From JAVJUV01 sp040220415 (GTDB lineage Bacteria; Pseudomonadota; Alphaproteobacteria; Rhodobacterales; Rhodobacteraceae): a stretch of 64,000 nucleotides of DNA. Below the pieces are notes generated by a model that saw only the letters and a list, made by a program, of their open reading frames with translations, was not told the origin of the DNA and made no database searches. Location: positions 1 through 64,000 of the forward strand of contig JAVJUV010000157.1 in the NCBI GenBank assembly GCA_040220415.1, read 5' to 3'. A program made the position numbers and the translations under genes. Below are positions 17,810-26,529 of the stretch, piece by piece; within the stretch, counting starts at the first letter, position 1; every line of letters begins with the position of its first letter.

Positions 17810-18426
17810 CCATCTCCGCCGTGGACGCCGCACTCTATGCCGGCGCTCTTTTCATCCTTTTTCTTACCCCGGGACCCGTATGGGTCGCGCTGGCCGCACG
17901 TGCCTTCACGGGTGGATTCCACGCCGCCTGGCCGCTCGCCTTGGGGGTCGTGGTCGGTGACGTGATCTGGCCATTGATCGCGGTACTCGGCGTCACCTGG
18001 ATCGTCTCGGTATTCGAAGATTTCATGCTGGTGCTGCGCTGGATCGCTTGCCTGACCTTCCTGGTCATGGGTTGGCTCATCGTGCGTAACCGCGACAAGA
18101 CCATCGCGACGGACAGCCGCCTGACGCGTCCGGGCATGTGGGCGGGGTTCCTTGCAGGTGTCGCGGTGATCCTGTCCAATCCCAAGGCGATCCTCTTTTA
18201 CATGGGTGTTCTTCCCGGGTTCTTCGATTTGACGCGGCTGACCTGGGCGGACATCGCGGTGATCTGCTTTCTCTCCATGATCGTGCCGCTTTTGGGAAAC
18301 CTCGTCCTTGCGTTGTTCGTGGGCCGCGCGCGGCAGCTTCTGACCTCGCCGGTGGCGTTGCGGCGAACCAACACGGTAGCCGGTCTGATGCTGATCGCGG
18401 TCGGTCTTGTAATCCCGTTCACCTGA
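17806..18426 (+). CDS. LysE/RhtB-family amino-acid exporter
   Basis: A 206-residue membrane protein with about six hydrophobic segments. The N-terminal FILFLTPGPVWVALAARAFT is the LysE/RhtB signature and GFLAGVAVILSNPKAILFYM is the second conserved region. It is likely to export amino acids or homoserine-lactone-like compounds. The ATG at 17806 overlaps the DUF1697 stop. The frame is open far upstream, but that part overlaps DUF1697 in a different frame. It ends the dnaN-recF operon, facing a convergent gene. Confidence 0.88.
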   Translation: MTISAVDAALYAGALFILFLTPGPVWVALAARAFTGGFHAAWPLALGVVVGDVIWPLIAVLGVTWIVSVFEDFMLVLRWIACLTFLVMGWLIVRNRDKTIATDSRLTRPGMWAGFLAGVAVILSNPKAILFYMGVLPGFFDLTRLTWADIAVICFLSMIVPLLGNLVLALFVGRARQLLTSPVALRRTNTVAGLMLIAVGLVIPFT

Positions 18427-18452
18427 AAACGCCTGCGCCAAACGGCGCAGGC
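18427..18452 (-). terminator. Intrinsic terminator for the minus-strand gene at 18470-18985
   Basis: Nine-base perfect stem GCCTGCGCC / GGCGCAGGC with loop AAAC. On the minus strand it is followed by GTTTTC, so it serves the minus-strand gene that ends at 18470. It may work more weakly for the lysE transcript from the other side. Confidence 0.7.
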
Positions 18453-18469
18453 AAGTCACGCCGCCGGCG

Positions 18470-18985
18470 TCAAAGCGACTGGACTTCCTCCAGCGTCCGC
18501 TCGGCGAAACGGTCAAGAAGCGCCTGGTAAAACGCGTTTCGACCCGGCGGAATGACGATCGTATCTTCAGTCGCGGGTGTGGCGTTCCCGGTCTTCGCGG
18601 TCAGTGACAGCCCAATGCTTTCAACCGGATCGGGATTGCCTTTCTCCCGGATATAGATCCAGCCGTTAAGCGTATTGAACTCTCCCTCGTTCCCAAGAAG
18701 CGCCGAGCCGTCGATACTGATCTCGGACAGACGGACGGTGATTTCGTGGCCGTCACCCGAATAGTAGGGCGCTATCTTCGCCGAAAGCATCTCTTCCAGA
18801 TCCGCCTCGACGTTCGGCCAGTAGTCCAGCGCGTTGGCTTCGACATCCTCCAGTTCGACAACCACGTCGGCCGAAGAAATCAGCTTCTTGTTTTCCTCGG
18901 CCAATGTCGCGGACGCGCTCAGCGTCGCAACAGCGGTTCCCAGCAGCAATCCGGTTCCGGCAACGAATGTCTGTATCGGTTTCAT
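18470..18985 (-). CDS. Secreted or periplasmic protein of unknown function
   Basis: A 171-residue protein with a clear signal peptide: MKPIQTFVAGTGLLLGTAVA then TLSASATLAEE, cleavage probably after ATLA. The mature part is acidic with alternating strands (DVVVELEDVEANALDYWPNV; HEITVRLSEISIDGSALL) and ends in helices; I recognise no family. An RBS GAGGAGGAT lies 9 nt upstream of the ATG. It is a single gene with its own terminator, convergent with lysE and divergent from gyrB. Confidence 0.75.
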   Translation of the reverse strand: MKPIQTFVAGTGLLLGTAVATLSASATLAEENKKLISSADVVVELEDVEANALDYWPNVEADLEEMLSAKIAPYYSGDGHEITVRLSEISIDGSALLGNEGEFNTLNGWIYIREKGNPDPVESIGLSLTAKTGNATPATEDTIVIPPGRNAFYQALLDRFAERTLEEVQSL

Positions 18986-19390
18986 GGGCCGATCCTCCTC
19001 TCAACTGGCGGCGTTCTGGCCGCCCTCTCAAAGATAGTGCTTTCCGACGTGCCCACGGTTCACTGCGGCGCCAGACCGCCATCGCAAGTGTTCGCATCGG
19101 CATGGATTCGCTGGTCGCTGTCACAGGGTGCGGGTATCCAGCACATTTTCGTGAAAACGGGCGTGAACGCGTGGCCAGTTCGTCACAGATGTTGGTTTGT
19201 TGGACCGACCGGGTGACCGGTATCGCATCGCGTCGGACCTGCAACGCACCGACGTATTGCCGACCCGTGACCCAACTACGATCCCATCCGTCCTTCGGTC
19301 TCATGAAAAACTACCAAATATTGTGTGTCGGACGTGACAAACCCCTTGAAAACGCCTATATTTTCCACTGTCACAACAAGGAAGAACGGC
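18986..19390 (+). other. Intergenic region between divergent unknown gene and gyrB (405 bp)
   Basis: No gene is supported. It carries the gyrB promoter near its right end (19334-19362) and presumably the promoter of the divergent secreted protein at its left end. A GC-rich inverted repeat GGCGGC...GCCGCC occurs at about 19012-19026. The rest shows no structure I can interpret. Confidence 0.5.
19334..19362 (+). promoter_or_regulatory. Probable sigma-70 promoter of gyrB
   Basis: -35 GTGACA (19334-19339) and -10 TATATT (19357-19362) are separated by 17 bp, each matching consensus at five of six positions. Transcription would start near 19369, giving a leader of about 20 nt before the ATG at 19391. 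Confidence 0.65.
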
Positions 19391-21808
19391 ATGGCAGAGG
19401 CCGCAGCGGCGCCGGAAGAGTACGGCGCAGATTCCATTAAAGTTCTCAAAGGCTTAGAGGCGGTCCGAAAGCGTCCCGGTATGTATATCGGCGACACGGA
19501 CGACGGCTCGGGCCTGCACCATATGGTGTATGAAGTGGTCGACAACGGTATCGACGAGGCACTTGCGGGTCACGCGGACGCCGTGAATGTCACGATTCAT
19601 GCGGATTCCAGCGTTTCGGTCAGCGACAATGGGCGCGGGATTCCCGTAGATCTGCACACCGAAGAAGGCGTTTCCGCAGCAGAAGTCATCATGACCCAGC
19701 TGCACGCGGGTGGGAAATTCGACCAAAACTCTTACAAGGTATCTGGCGGTCTGCACGGCGTGGGCGTCTCGGTCGTCAACGCGCTTAGCGAATGGCTCGA
19801 ACTGCGGATCTGGCGGGCCGGCAAGGAACACTATGCCCGCTTCGAAGGCGGCGAGACGGTCGAGCATCTGAGGGTCGTCGGCGACGCTAACGGACGCAAA
19901 GGCACCGAGGTGCGGTTCCTTGCGTCGACCAAGACTTTTTCCAACCTCGAGTACAACTTCAAGACGCTCGAAAACCGGCTGCGCGAACTGGCTTTCCTGA
20001 ATTCCGGCGTGCGCATCATCCTGCGCGATGAACGCCCCGCCGAAGCTCTGAAAACCGAGTTTCTGTACGAGGGCGGCGTGCGCGAATTCGTTCGCTACCT
20101 CGATCGGCACAAGACCCCGATGATCGACGAGCCGATCTTCATCGAAGGCGAGCGCGACGGCATCACCGTCGAAGTCGCGATGTGGTGGAACGACAGCTAC
20201 AACGAGATGGTTCTGCCGTTTACCAACAACATCCCACAGCGCGACGGCGGCACGCATCTGGCGGGGTATCGTGGCGCGTTGACCCGCACCATGAACCTAT
20301 ACGCGGGGTCGTCGGGCATCGCGAAGAAGGAAAAGGTCACCTTCAGCGGCGACGACGCCCGCGAGGGACTGACCTGCGTTCTGTCGGTCAAGGTGCCCGA
20401 TCCCAAGTTCTCGTCTCAGACCAAGGACAAGCTGGTCTCGTCCGAGGTTCGGCCGGTGGTGGAAGGCCTGATGAACGAGAAGCTGTCCGAGTGGTTCGAG
20501 GAGAATCCTGGTCCGGCCCGGATGATCATCGGCAAGGTGGTCGAGGCGGCGCTGGCACGCGAGGCCGCTCGCAGGGCGCGCGAGATGACGCGCAAGAAGT
20601 CCGCGCTAGATGTGGCATCGCTGCCGGGAAAACTTGCCGACTGCCAGGAAAAGCGGCCCGAGTTCCGCGAGTTGTTTCTTGTCGAGGGTGACAGCGCCGG
20701 CGGTTCCGCCAAACAGGGCAGGGCGCGTGGCAACCAGGCGGTGCTGCCTTTGCGTGGCAAGATCCTGAACGTCGAGCGTGCCCGGTTCGACCGTATGCTT
20801 TCGTCTCAGGAAATCGGTACACTGATCACCGCGCTCGGTACCGGCATCGGCCGCGACGAGTTCGACATCTCTAAGCTGCGCTATCACAAGATCATCATCA
20901 TGACGGATGCCGACGTTGACGGCGCGCATATCCGGACGCTGCTGCTGACCTTCTTCTTCCGCCAGATGCCCGAAGTCATCGAAGGCGGGTATCTCTACAT
21001 TGCCCAACCACCTCTCTACAAAGTCAGCCGTGGCAAGTCGGAGGTCTACCTGAAAGACCAGGTGGCACTGGACGACTACCTGATCCAGATGGGTGTCGAG
21101 GGCGCGATCCTTCGTCTGGGCACGGGTGAAGAGATTGTCGCGCAGGACTTGGGTCGCGTGGTTGAGGAAGCGCGTCAGGTCCGGCGTGTCCTTCAGGCCT
21201 TCCCGACACACTATCCGCAGACGATACTGGAGCAGGCCGCCATCGCCGGCGCGTTCCTTCCCGGTCAGGTCGACGCGGATCTTCAGGGAACGGCCGACGC
21301 AGTCGCACAGCGTCTCGACCTCGTCGCACTGGAATACGAGCGCGGCTGGCAGGGACGCATCACACAAGATCATGGCATTCGCCTGACCCGTGTTCTGCGC
21401 GGCGTCGAGGAAGTACGCACGCTCGACGGTCCGGTGCTGCGTTCGGGTGAAGCGCGCCGTCTCGGCGGATACACCGACGCGCTGCGAGAGGTTTACTCGA
21501 AACCCGCCAAGCTCGTCCGTCGCGACCGCGAGGTTCCAGTCTACGGCCCGCTCGGCCTTCTCGACACCATCCTCGACGAGGGCGAAAAGGGCCTCAGCCT
21601 GCAACGCTACAAGGGTCTGGGCGAGATGAACCCCAATCAGCTCTGGGAAACCACGCTAGATCCCGAGGCGCGCACGCTCCTTCAGGTCAAGGTGCAGGAT
21701 CTGGCGGAAGCCGACGATCTATTCACAAAGCTGATGGGTGACGTGGTGGAACCCCGCCGCGAATTCATCCAGCAGAACGCGCTTAACGTGGAGAACCTGG
21801 ATTTCTGA
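19391..21808 (+). CDS. gyrB: DNA gyrase subunit B
   Basis: An 805-residue type IIA topoisomerase ATPase subunit that introduces negative supercoils together with GyrA. It has the GHKL ATPase motifs (MVYEVVDNGIDEALAG, VSDNGRGIPVD, GGLHGVGVSVVNALS), the Toprim glutamate in LFLVEGDSAGGSAKQGRARG (about 430-448) and the metal-binding DADVDGAHIRTLLLTF (about 506-521). It ends with the usual FIQQNALNVENLDF. I chose the ATG at 19391 because AAGGAAG lies just upstream and the promoter -10 at 19357-19362 is too close for the in-frame GTG at 19325. Confidence 0.97.
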   Translation: MAEAAAAPEEYGADSIKVLKGLEAVRKRPGMYIGDTDDGSGLHHMVYEVVDNGIDEALAGHADAVNVTIHADSSVSVSDNGRGIPVDLHTEEGVSAAEVIMTQLHAGGKFDQNSYKVSGGLHGVGVSVVNALSEWLELRIWRAGKEHYARFEGGETVEHLRVVGDANGRKGTEVRFLASTKTFSNLEYNFKTLENRLRELAFLNSGVRIILRDERPAEALKTEFLYEGGVREFVRYLDRHKTPMIDEPIFIEGERDGITVEVAMWWNDSYNEMVLPFTNNIPQRDGGTHLAGYRGALTRTMNLYAGSSGIAKKEKVTFSGDDAREGLTCVLSVKVPDPKFSSQTKDKLVSSEVRPVVEGLMNEKLSEWFEENPGPARMIIGKVVEAALAREAARRAREMTRKKSALDVASLPGKLADCQEKRPEFRELFLVEGDSAGGSAKQGRARGNQAVLPLRGKILNVERARFDRMLSSQEIGTLITALGTGIGRDEFDISKLRYHKIIIMTDADVDGAHIRTLLLTFFFRQMPEVIEGGYLYIAQPPLYKVSRGKSEVYLKDQVALDDYLIQMGVEGAILRLGTGEEIVAQDLGRVVEEARQVRRVLQAFPTHYPQTILEQAAIAGAFLPGQVDADLQGTADAVAQRLDLVALEYERGWQGRITQDHGIRLTRVLRGVEEVRTLDGPVLRSGEARRLGGYTDALREVYSKPAKLVRRDREVPVYGPLGLLDTILDEGEKGLSLQRYKGLGEMNPNQLWETTLDPEARTLLQVKVQDLAEADDLFTKLMGDVVEPRREFIQQNALNVENLDF

Positions 21809-22400
21809 CGCGTCCAGCAATACCGACCGCCGGGTTGGCGTTTTTATCGACAAGGCCGAGCGCTGGAAGGACGAACTCGCCGCGCTCCGCGCCATCCTTA
21901 TCGACACCGACCTGACGGAAACGTTCAAGTGGCGTCAGCCGGTCTACACGTGGGGCGGTGCCAATGTCGCAATCCTCTGGGCATTCAAGGACGATTGCGG
22001 GCTGGGCTTTTTCAAGGGCGCGCTAATGCCGGATCCGGAAGATTGTCTCGTCCCTCCGGGCCAGAATTCCCGGGCGGCTCGAAAGATGGTGTTTCAGGAC
22101 GTCTCGGACATCCACGAGCGCGAGAAAACAATTCGCGCTTACGTAGCGGCTGCCATCGACATCGAGAAGGCCGGTATGAAGGTGGAGATGCCGAAAGACG
22201 ACCTTCCCGTTCCAGACGAGTTCGCCAAGGCGCTCGACGCCGATCCCGGCCTGAAGACGGCCTTCGAAGCTCTTACACCGGGACGCCGCAGAAGTTGGCT
22301 TCTTCATATCGGTCAGGCGAAGAGATCGGCGACGCGCGAATCGCGGATCAGGAAGGCCGAGCCGAAGATACTGGAAGGAAAAGGCCTGAATGACCGCTGA
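21738..22400 (+). CDS. YdeI/OmpD-associated (DUF1801-type) family protein
   Basis: About 200 residues with the DUF1801/YdeI layout: VFIDKAERWKDELAALRAIL, then ETFKWRQPVYTWGGANVAIL, a domain of unknown function, and at the C-terminus the OmdA-like helix TPGRRRSWLLHIGQAKRSAT followed by RESRIRKAEPKIL. The start is uncertain. The only standard start is GTG 21738 inside gyrB, which adds about 21 unrelated residues. Alignment-like reasoning suggests the protein begins near ATT 21801, where GGAGAA sits at 21790-21795; see findings. The 3' end overlaps the next gene by 11 nt, indicating coupling. Confidence 0.8.
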   Translation: MTWWNPAANSSSRTRLTWRTWISDASSNTDRRVGVFIDKAERWKDELAALRAILIDTDLTETFKWRQPVYTWGGANVAILWAFKDDCGLGFFKGALMPDPEDCLVPPGQNSRAARKMVFQDVSDIHEREKTIRAYVAAAIDIEKAGMKVEMPKDDLPVPDEFAKALDADPGLKTAFEALTPGRRRSWLLHIGQAKRSATRESRIRKAEPKILEGKGLNDR

Positions 22401-23325
22401 CCTGCCGCCCGAGATCCTCGGCCTCGGCGAACCCCTGATCGAGATGGTACGCCTGCCCGACCCGATCGACGGTCGCCCGGCCTACGTGCAAGGCTTCGGG
22501 GGCGACACCTCGACCGCGATCATCGCGGCAGCTCGGCAAGGCGCGAGCACGGGCTATATTTCGGCGGTCGGCGACGACATGTTCGGCGAAGCAATGCGCG
22601 ATCTCTGGAAGCGCGAGGCCGTCGACGCCGCTACCGTTCTGACGAAACCCGGCGACCCGACCGGCGTCTGTTTCATCGATCCCGATCCGGCAGGACGCAG
22701 GTTCACCTATGCCCGGCGGGGATCGGCGGCCAGCCTCTACTTGCCCACAGACCTCCCCGAGCCGGCGATCGCGGCGGCGAAAGTCCTGCACCTCTCGGGC
22801 ATCACGCTGGCTATCAGCGAAACCATGCGCGCCGCCGCTCTCCACGCTGTCGACATCGCAAAGGCGAACGGCACACTCGTCTCGCTGGACCTGAACGTGC
22901 GCCCGCGCCTCTGGTCCATGGATCTCGCCCGCCATGTGCTGGCAGAGGTCGCGGCAAAATCCGACATCGTCTTCCCAAGTGACGACGAGGCCGGAATGCT
23001 GCACGGCATCACCGATGCGGACGACATCGCCGACCACTATCTTTCCGGCGGTGCCCGAATCGTCGCGGTCAAGCGCGGCGCCCTCGGCTCGCTCGCAGCA
23101 ACCGTTGACGCCCGCCACGCAATTCCCGCCGCGCCCTCGAACCCGATCGACTCAGCGGGTGCGGGAGACAGCTACGCCGGATCTTTTCTCGCCTATTGGC
23201 TCGAAACCAAGGATGTCTACCTCTCCGCCACGCGTGCCGCGCGGGTCGCGGCAGGCACGGTCAGCGGCCTTGGCGCGGTCGAGCCCATTCCGCATCGGAC
23301 GACGATCCTCGCCGCCGAGGCCTAG
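22390..23325 (+). CDS. kdgK: PfkB-family carbohydrate kinase, probable 2-dehydro-3-deoxygluconokinase
   Basis: A 311-residue ribokinase-fold sugar kinase. It has the N-terminal EILGLGEPLIEMV, the substrate region VQGFGGDTSTAIIAAARQGA and the C-terminal PfkB signature NPIDSAGAGDSYAGSFLAYW, where the GAGD aspartate is the catalytic base. The DTSTA pattern and length favour the KDG kinase branch of the Entner-Doudoroff/uronate routes, but other sugar acids are possible. It overlaps the upstream DUF1801 gene by 11 nt and its stop overlaps the convergent gene by 4 nt. Confidence 0.82.
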   Translation: MTADLPPEILGLGEPLIEMVRLPDPIDGRPAYVQGFGGDTSTAIIAAARQGASTGYISAVGDDMFGEAMRDLWKREAVDAATVLTKPGDPTGVCFIDPDPAGRRFTYARRGSAASLYLPTDLPEPAIAAAKVLHLSGITLAISETMRAAALHAVDIAKANGTLVSLDLNVRPRLWSMDLARHVLAEVAAKSDIVFPSDDEAGMLHGITDADDIADHYLSGGARIVAVKRGALGSLAATVDARHAIPAAPSNPIDSAGAGDSYAGSFLAYWLETKDVYLSATRAARVAAGTVSGLGAVEPIPHRTTILAAEA

Positions 23326-24857
23326 TTCATCCAGGCCGCCCAGCCATCCTCGTAGTACGTAACCAGCGGATGCGACAAGATCGTGTTCGGCTTCACGTCG
23401 ACCGGTCCGCTGTCCTCGGGAAACACGGTCATCGCACCGAACATGCCTTCGTTCAGGTATCGCAGACCCTCGGGCAGGGGGGTCGGATCGCGGAACGAAG
23501 CCTCCTGCGTGACCATCGTGAAACCCCAGTCGCCGAAGCTGGGGATGTAGGTGTGATAAGGCACCAGCGTCAGAATTTCGCCCGGTCGCGCCGGATTCCG
23601 TGTGCCGGCCCATGTGCGCACCACCGACCAGAACGCATCCCGCGCAAACACCGGAGAGCCGGCCTGCGTCACCATCACGCCGCGCGGCGACAGGCGCTCC
23701 ATCAGCGGGGCATAAAACTCCCGGCTGTAAAGCTTCGAGACCGCGAAATCGCGCGGATCCGGCAGGTCAAGGATGACGACATCGTAGACTTCCAGGCTTT
23801 CCCGCACGAACAGCCACGCATCGTCATTCACGATCTGCACCCTGGGATCTGACAATGATCGGCCGTTCAGTACCGCAAGCTGCGGCCGGTCCCGAAACAA
23901 CTCGGTGACCCGCGGATCGAGGTCCACCAGCGTCACCCGCTCCACGTCCGCCCATTTCAGCACTTCCCGCGCCGCCATCCCGTCGCCGCCGCCAAGGATC
24001 AGCACATCCGACCGTCGCGGTGCGCGCGCCATCGCAGGATGCACCAGGCTCTCGTGATAGCGGTGCTCGTCCAGCGTATCGAACTGGATCGATCCGTTCA
24101 GGAACAGACGGTAACGATCCTTCCAGTGAGTGACGACGATCCGCTGATAGGGCGTCTCCTCCACCAGAACCACATCGTCTTCGAAGAAGGCGTGGTCGGC
24201 CAGCGACACGATCCGCTCCGACCAGATCAGGCCCGCTGCGCAGGCCGCCAGCCCGAACACCCACGCTCCCCGCAACGCCCAGCCGATACGGTCTCGGAAC
24301 AGCCAGACCGAAATACCTGCAACCAGCAGGTTCAACAACCCGAAGGTCAGGCTTGCGGCCATCAGTCCCAACTGCGGCACGATCACCAGCGGAAACAGAA
24401 CCGCCGCCACCAGCGCACCGGCATAATCCGCTGTCAGCACGCTCGACAGCGTGTGCTTCATCGCTTCGCGCTCGGTCAGGATGCGCGTGATCAGCGGTAT
24501 CTCCAGCCCCGACAGCGCCCCGATGGTCACGACCAGCCCGAACAGGATCGCCTGCATCCCTTCCAGATACCCGTAGGCCAGGAACAGGATCGGTGCCGAG
24601 AAACCGCCGACGATGCCCAAGAGAACCTGCGATAGCGTGAACCCGCGCTCCGGCACAGCCACGAACCGCGACGCCCATGCCCCCAGACCCATCGAGGTCA
24701 TGAAGACTCCGATAACCAGCGAGAACTGCGTGACCGAGTCGCCCAGCAGGTAACTCGACACCGCCCCCGCGATCAGCTCGTATACCAGCCCCGACACCGC
24801 GACGACAAAGGTCGCGGCCAGTAGCCAGATCGCCTGGGCGTCGCGGGCCTGCGCCAT
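23322..24857 (-). CDS. Membrane-anchored spermidine synthase-like (aminopropyltransferase-fold) protein
   Basis: A 511-residue fusion of an N-terminal membrane domain (about residues 8-215, around seven hydrophobic segments, beginning IWLLAATFVVAVSGLVYELI) with a C-terminal spermidine-synthase-like methyltransferase-fold domain. The latter shows YQRIVVTHWKDRYRLFLNG, the nucleotide-binding DVLILGGGDGMAAREVLKW (about 283-301), the acidic residue in TLVDLDPRVTELF, and DLPDPRDFAVSKLYSREFY. The last stretch keeps the two aspartates of the SpeE active site. The real substrate is unknown; a membrane-bound or envelope aminopropyl acceptor is possible. The ATG at 24857 overlaps the DUF350 gene stop by one base. 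No S-adenosylmethionine decarboxylase gene is next to it. Confidence 0.85.
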   Translation of the reverse strand: MAQARDAQAIWLLAATFVVAVSGLVYELIAGAVSSYLLGDSVTQFSLVIGVFMTSMGLGAWASRFVAVPERGFTLSQVLLGIVGGFSAPILFLAYGYLEGMQAILFGLVVTIGALSGLEIPLITRILTEREAMKHTLSSVLTADYAGALVAAVLFPLVIVPQLGLMAASLTFGLLNLLVAGISVWLFRDRIGWALRGAWVFGLAACAAGLIWSERIVSLADHAFFEDDVVLVEETPYQRIVVTHWKDRYRLFLNGSIQFDTLDEHRYHESLVHPAMARAPRRSDVLILGGGDGMAAREVLKWADVERVTLVDLDPRVTELFRDRPQLAVLNGRSLSDPRVQIVNDDAWLFVRESLEVYDVVILDLPDPRDFAVSKLYSREFYAPLMERLSPRGVMVTQAGSPVFARDAFWSVVRTWAGTRNPARPGEILTLVPYHTYIPSFGDWGFTMVTQEASFRDPTPLPEGLRYLNEGMFGAMTVFPEDSGPVDVKPNTILSHPLVTYYEDGWAAWMN

Positions 24858-25075
24858 CAGCTCAGAATCACGGCTGAGATCAGGATCGCGATAGAGATGA
24901 ACAGGCTTCCGATCAGCACCGCGATGGCCAGGTTCTGATCCTCCTCGATCTCCTGGCGCAGCGAAAACGGCGAAAGCCACTCAACCAGCTTCCAGCAGAT
25001 GCCCAGAAGCACAAGCCCCAGAAGCGTGTAGAAGATCGTTGCGACGACCTCTGCCACGATTATCGTTTCAAACAT
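24857..25075 (-). CDS. DUF350 family small membrane protein
   Basis: A 72-residue protein with two transmembrane segments (IVAEVVATIFYTLLGLVLLG and IAVLIGSLFISIAILISAVI). They flank the charged loop LRQEIEEDQN, the typical half-size DUF350 unit. E. coli YjfL belongs to this family. Function is unknown; DUF350 genes recur beside spermidine/glutathionylspermidine synthase-like genes, as here. It starts 12 nt after the stop of the small gene at 25088-25246 and overlaps the next gene by one base. Confidence 0.85.
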   Translation of the reverse strand: MFETIIVAEVVATIFYTLLGLVLLGICWKLVEWLSPFSLRQEIEEDQNLAIAVLIGSLFISIAILISAVILS

Positions 25076-25087
25076 CCAATTCTCTCC

Positions 25088-25246
25088 TCATTTTACGCCG
25101 CCGCCAAGCCCATAGCCGCCACCCGGCGACCCGACCCGCGTCGATACCACGTTGCTGTTTTCGCCCCAGACGCCGTTCAGGCTCAGCGTCGCTGCCGTGC
25201 CGATGATACCGACGACCAGGATGACGAAGACGACCCGCGCGACCAT
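25088..25246 (-). CDS. 52-residue glycine-tailed membrane peptide of the DUF4178/DUF350 cluster
   Basis: A small gene of 52 codons plus stop. It begins MVARVVFVILVVGIIGTAAT, one hydrophobic helix that could be a membrane anchor or signal peptide. It continues through LNGVWGENSNVV and ends in a glycine-rich tail GSPGGGYGLGGGVK. The ATG (25246-25244) overlaps the stop of the upstream DUF4178 gene by one base, the same TGATG pattern as between the DUF350 and aminopropyltransferase genes. That spacing, the hydrophobic start and the gap it fills argue it is real. No known family is recognised. Confidence 0.7.
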   Translation of the reverse strand: MVARVVFVILVVGIIGTAATLSLNGVWGENSNVVSTRVGSPGGGYGLGGGVK

Positions 25247-26529
25247 CAATCATCGCTCCAGTCGCTGCCGGCCCAGCGCTGCCTGTTGTGCAAGGCGCGT
25301 CGCCCCAGAAACGCGCCGCCGAGTCCGATCAGCAGAAGGCCGCAGCCGATCAGCCACCAGGGGTTCGTGTGCCCCTCGCTGATCGTTACCTGCATCTGCC
25401 GCGCCAGCCGTCCGTTCGCCCAGTCCACCTCGCCTCCGGCGGGCGTCAGTTCCAGCGTGTAATGTCCTGCCTCCAGCTTCACCTTCGTCCCGACGCTCTG
25501 CGATCCCTCAGACCAGCTCTCGCCGCCCTCACGCCCGAAATAGTACTCGACCCCGCGCTCGAAGGCGGCCACCGCCTCGCCCTCGGCGTCCAGCAACTCT
25601 GCCTCGAACCACGCCCAACTGTTCGAGGCATCGGCCCAGATCTCGACATTTGTCAGCCGGTCGCCCCGGGTGATTTCGAACGGCACCGAGATGGCCCGGC
25701 TCGTGGGCAGTCTTTCGGTCCGGACAACGGTCGTCCCCAAAGCCCAGAACGCGAAGGCCAGCACGATCGATGCCACACCAGCACCTATCGAGACATTGCG
25801 GACGAAAAGTTGCAGCGGCGAACGGTCTATCTCGTCCAGAACATGAACCCCGGCGGGCGAGGGCACGCGGGCTGGGTCCAGTCCGAACGACGACAGAATT
25901 TCTGAGCGGTCGGGCAGTTCGATGATTTCGTATTCCCGCTCCCCGTCGCTCTCGACGATATCCAGCATCCGGTGCCCGCACACCAGCGAAACGTATCGGA
26001 TCCGCTCGTTCATCGACGGCACATAGTTGAACGCCCCTTCGATGAAGGTCGGTCGCGCATTGCCCGAGCCGTAATAGCGGAAGGTTCGCCCGCCCATCTC
26101 GACCGTCGGTCTGTGCTCCGAGCTCTCTATGCGCGAGTCGCTGACGCCCGCCGGGCTGGGGACATCCCGCGTCTTCCGGGAATAAGTGATGTGACCGTCC
26201 TCGACGGTCAACCATCCATAGCCATGCGTGGGTGAAAAGATCTGGTGGTCGGTCCATGTCCAGACACGCCCGCCATACTGCTCGATCCACCCGATGGTGC
26301 CGATCACGGTGAAATTCACACCCCACAGCGTGCCTTCCATGCCCAGGTCGAACGGTGTGTCGGGCCGCACCATGTCGCGAAACTGCGCGATGACACGAAA
26401 ATCTTCCTGCACGTCCAACTCGGACCCGCAGTACGAACACACATGCACCCGAACGCGCCCGCCTCCCAGCAAGTCCTGGCCAGCACCGCATTGCGTGCAG
26501 TTGAAGCCATGAACCTGCGGACCGGTCAT
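25246..26529 (-). CDS. Zinc-ribbon and DUF4178 protein with membrane segments
   Basis: A 427-residue protein. The N-terminal zinc ribbon has two CxxC pairs (CTQCG at about 10-14 and CSYCG at about 30-34). A DUF4178 domain follows (about 65-215; FTVIGTIGWIEQYGGRVWTW then YGWLTVEDGHI). There is a hydrophobic segment near 248-270 (SIGAGVASIVLAFAFWALG), an extracytoplasmic beta-rich region, and a C-terminal segment WWLIGCGLLLIGLGGAFLG followed by a basic tail. The start at 26529 gives a 4-nt overlap with the upstream gene. DUF4178 has no known biochemical function; the context is membrane-linked polyamine-type chemistry. Confidence 0.85.
   Translation of the reverse strand: MTGPQVHGFNCTQCGAGQDLLGGGRVRVHVCSYCGSELDVQEDFRVIAQFRDMVRPDTPFDLGMEGTLWGVNFTVIGTIGWIEQYGGRVWTWTDHQIFSPTHGYGWLTVEDGHITYSRKTRDVPSPAGVSDSRIESSEHRPTVEMGGRTFRYYGSGNARPTFIEGAFNYVPSMNERIRYVSLVCGHRMLDIVESDGEREYEIIELPDRSEILSSFGLDPARVPSPAGVHVLDEIDRSPLQLFVRNVSIGAGVASIVLAFAFWALGTTVVRTERLPTSRAISVPFEITRGDRLTNVEIWADASNSWAWFEAELLDAEGEAVAAFERGVEYYFGREGGESWSEGSQSVGTKVKLEAGHYTLELTPAGGEVDWANGRLARQMQVTISEGHTNPWWLIGCGLLLIGLGGAFLGRRALHNRQRWAGSDWSDD

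Noticed and set aside
24857..24980. N-terminal extension of the spermidine synthase-like protein to 24980
   Set aside because: The extra 41 residues overlap the DUF350 gene in another frame and lack hydrophobic character; the ATG at 24857 gives the usual coupled start.
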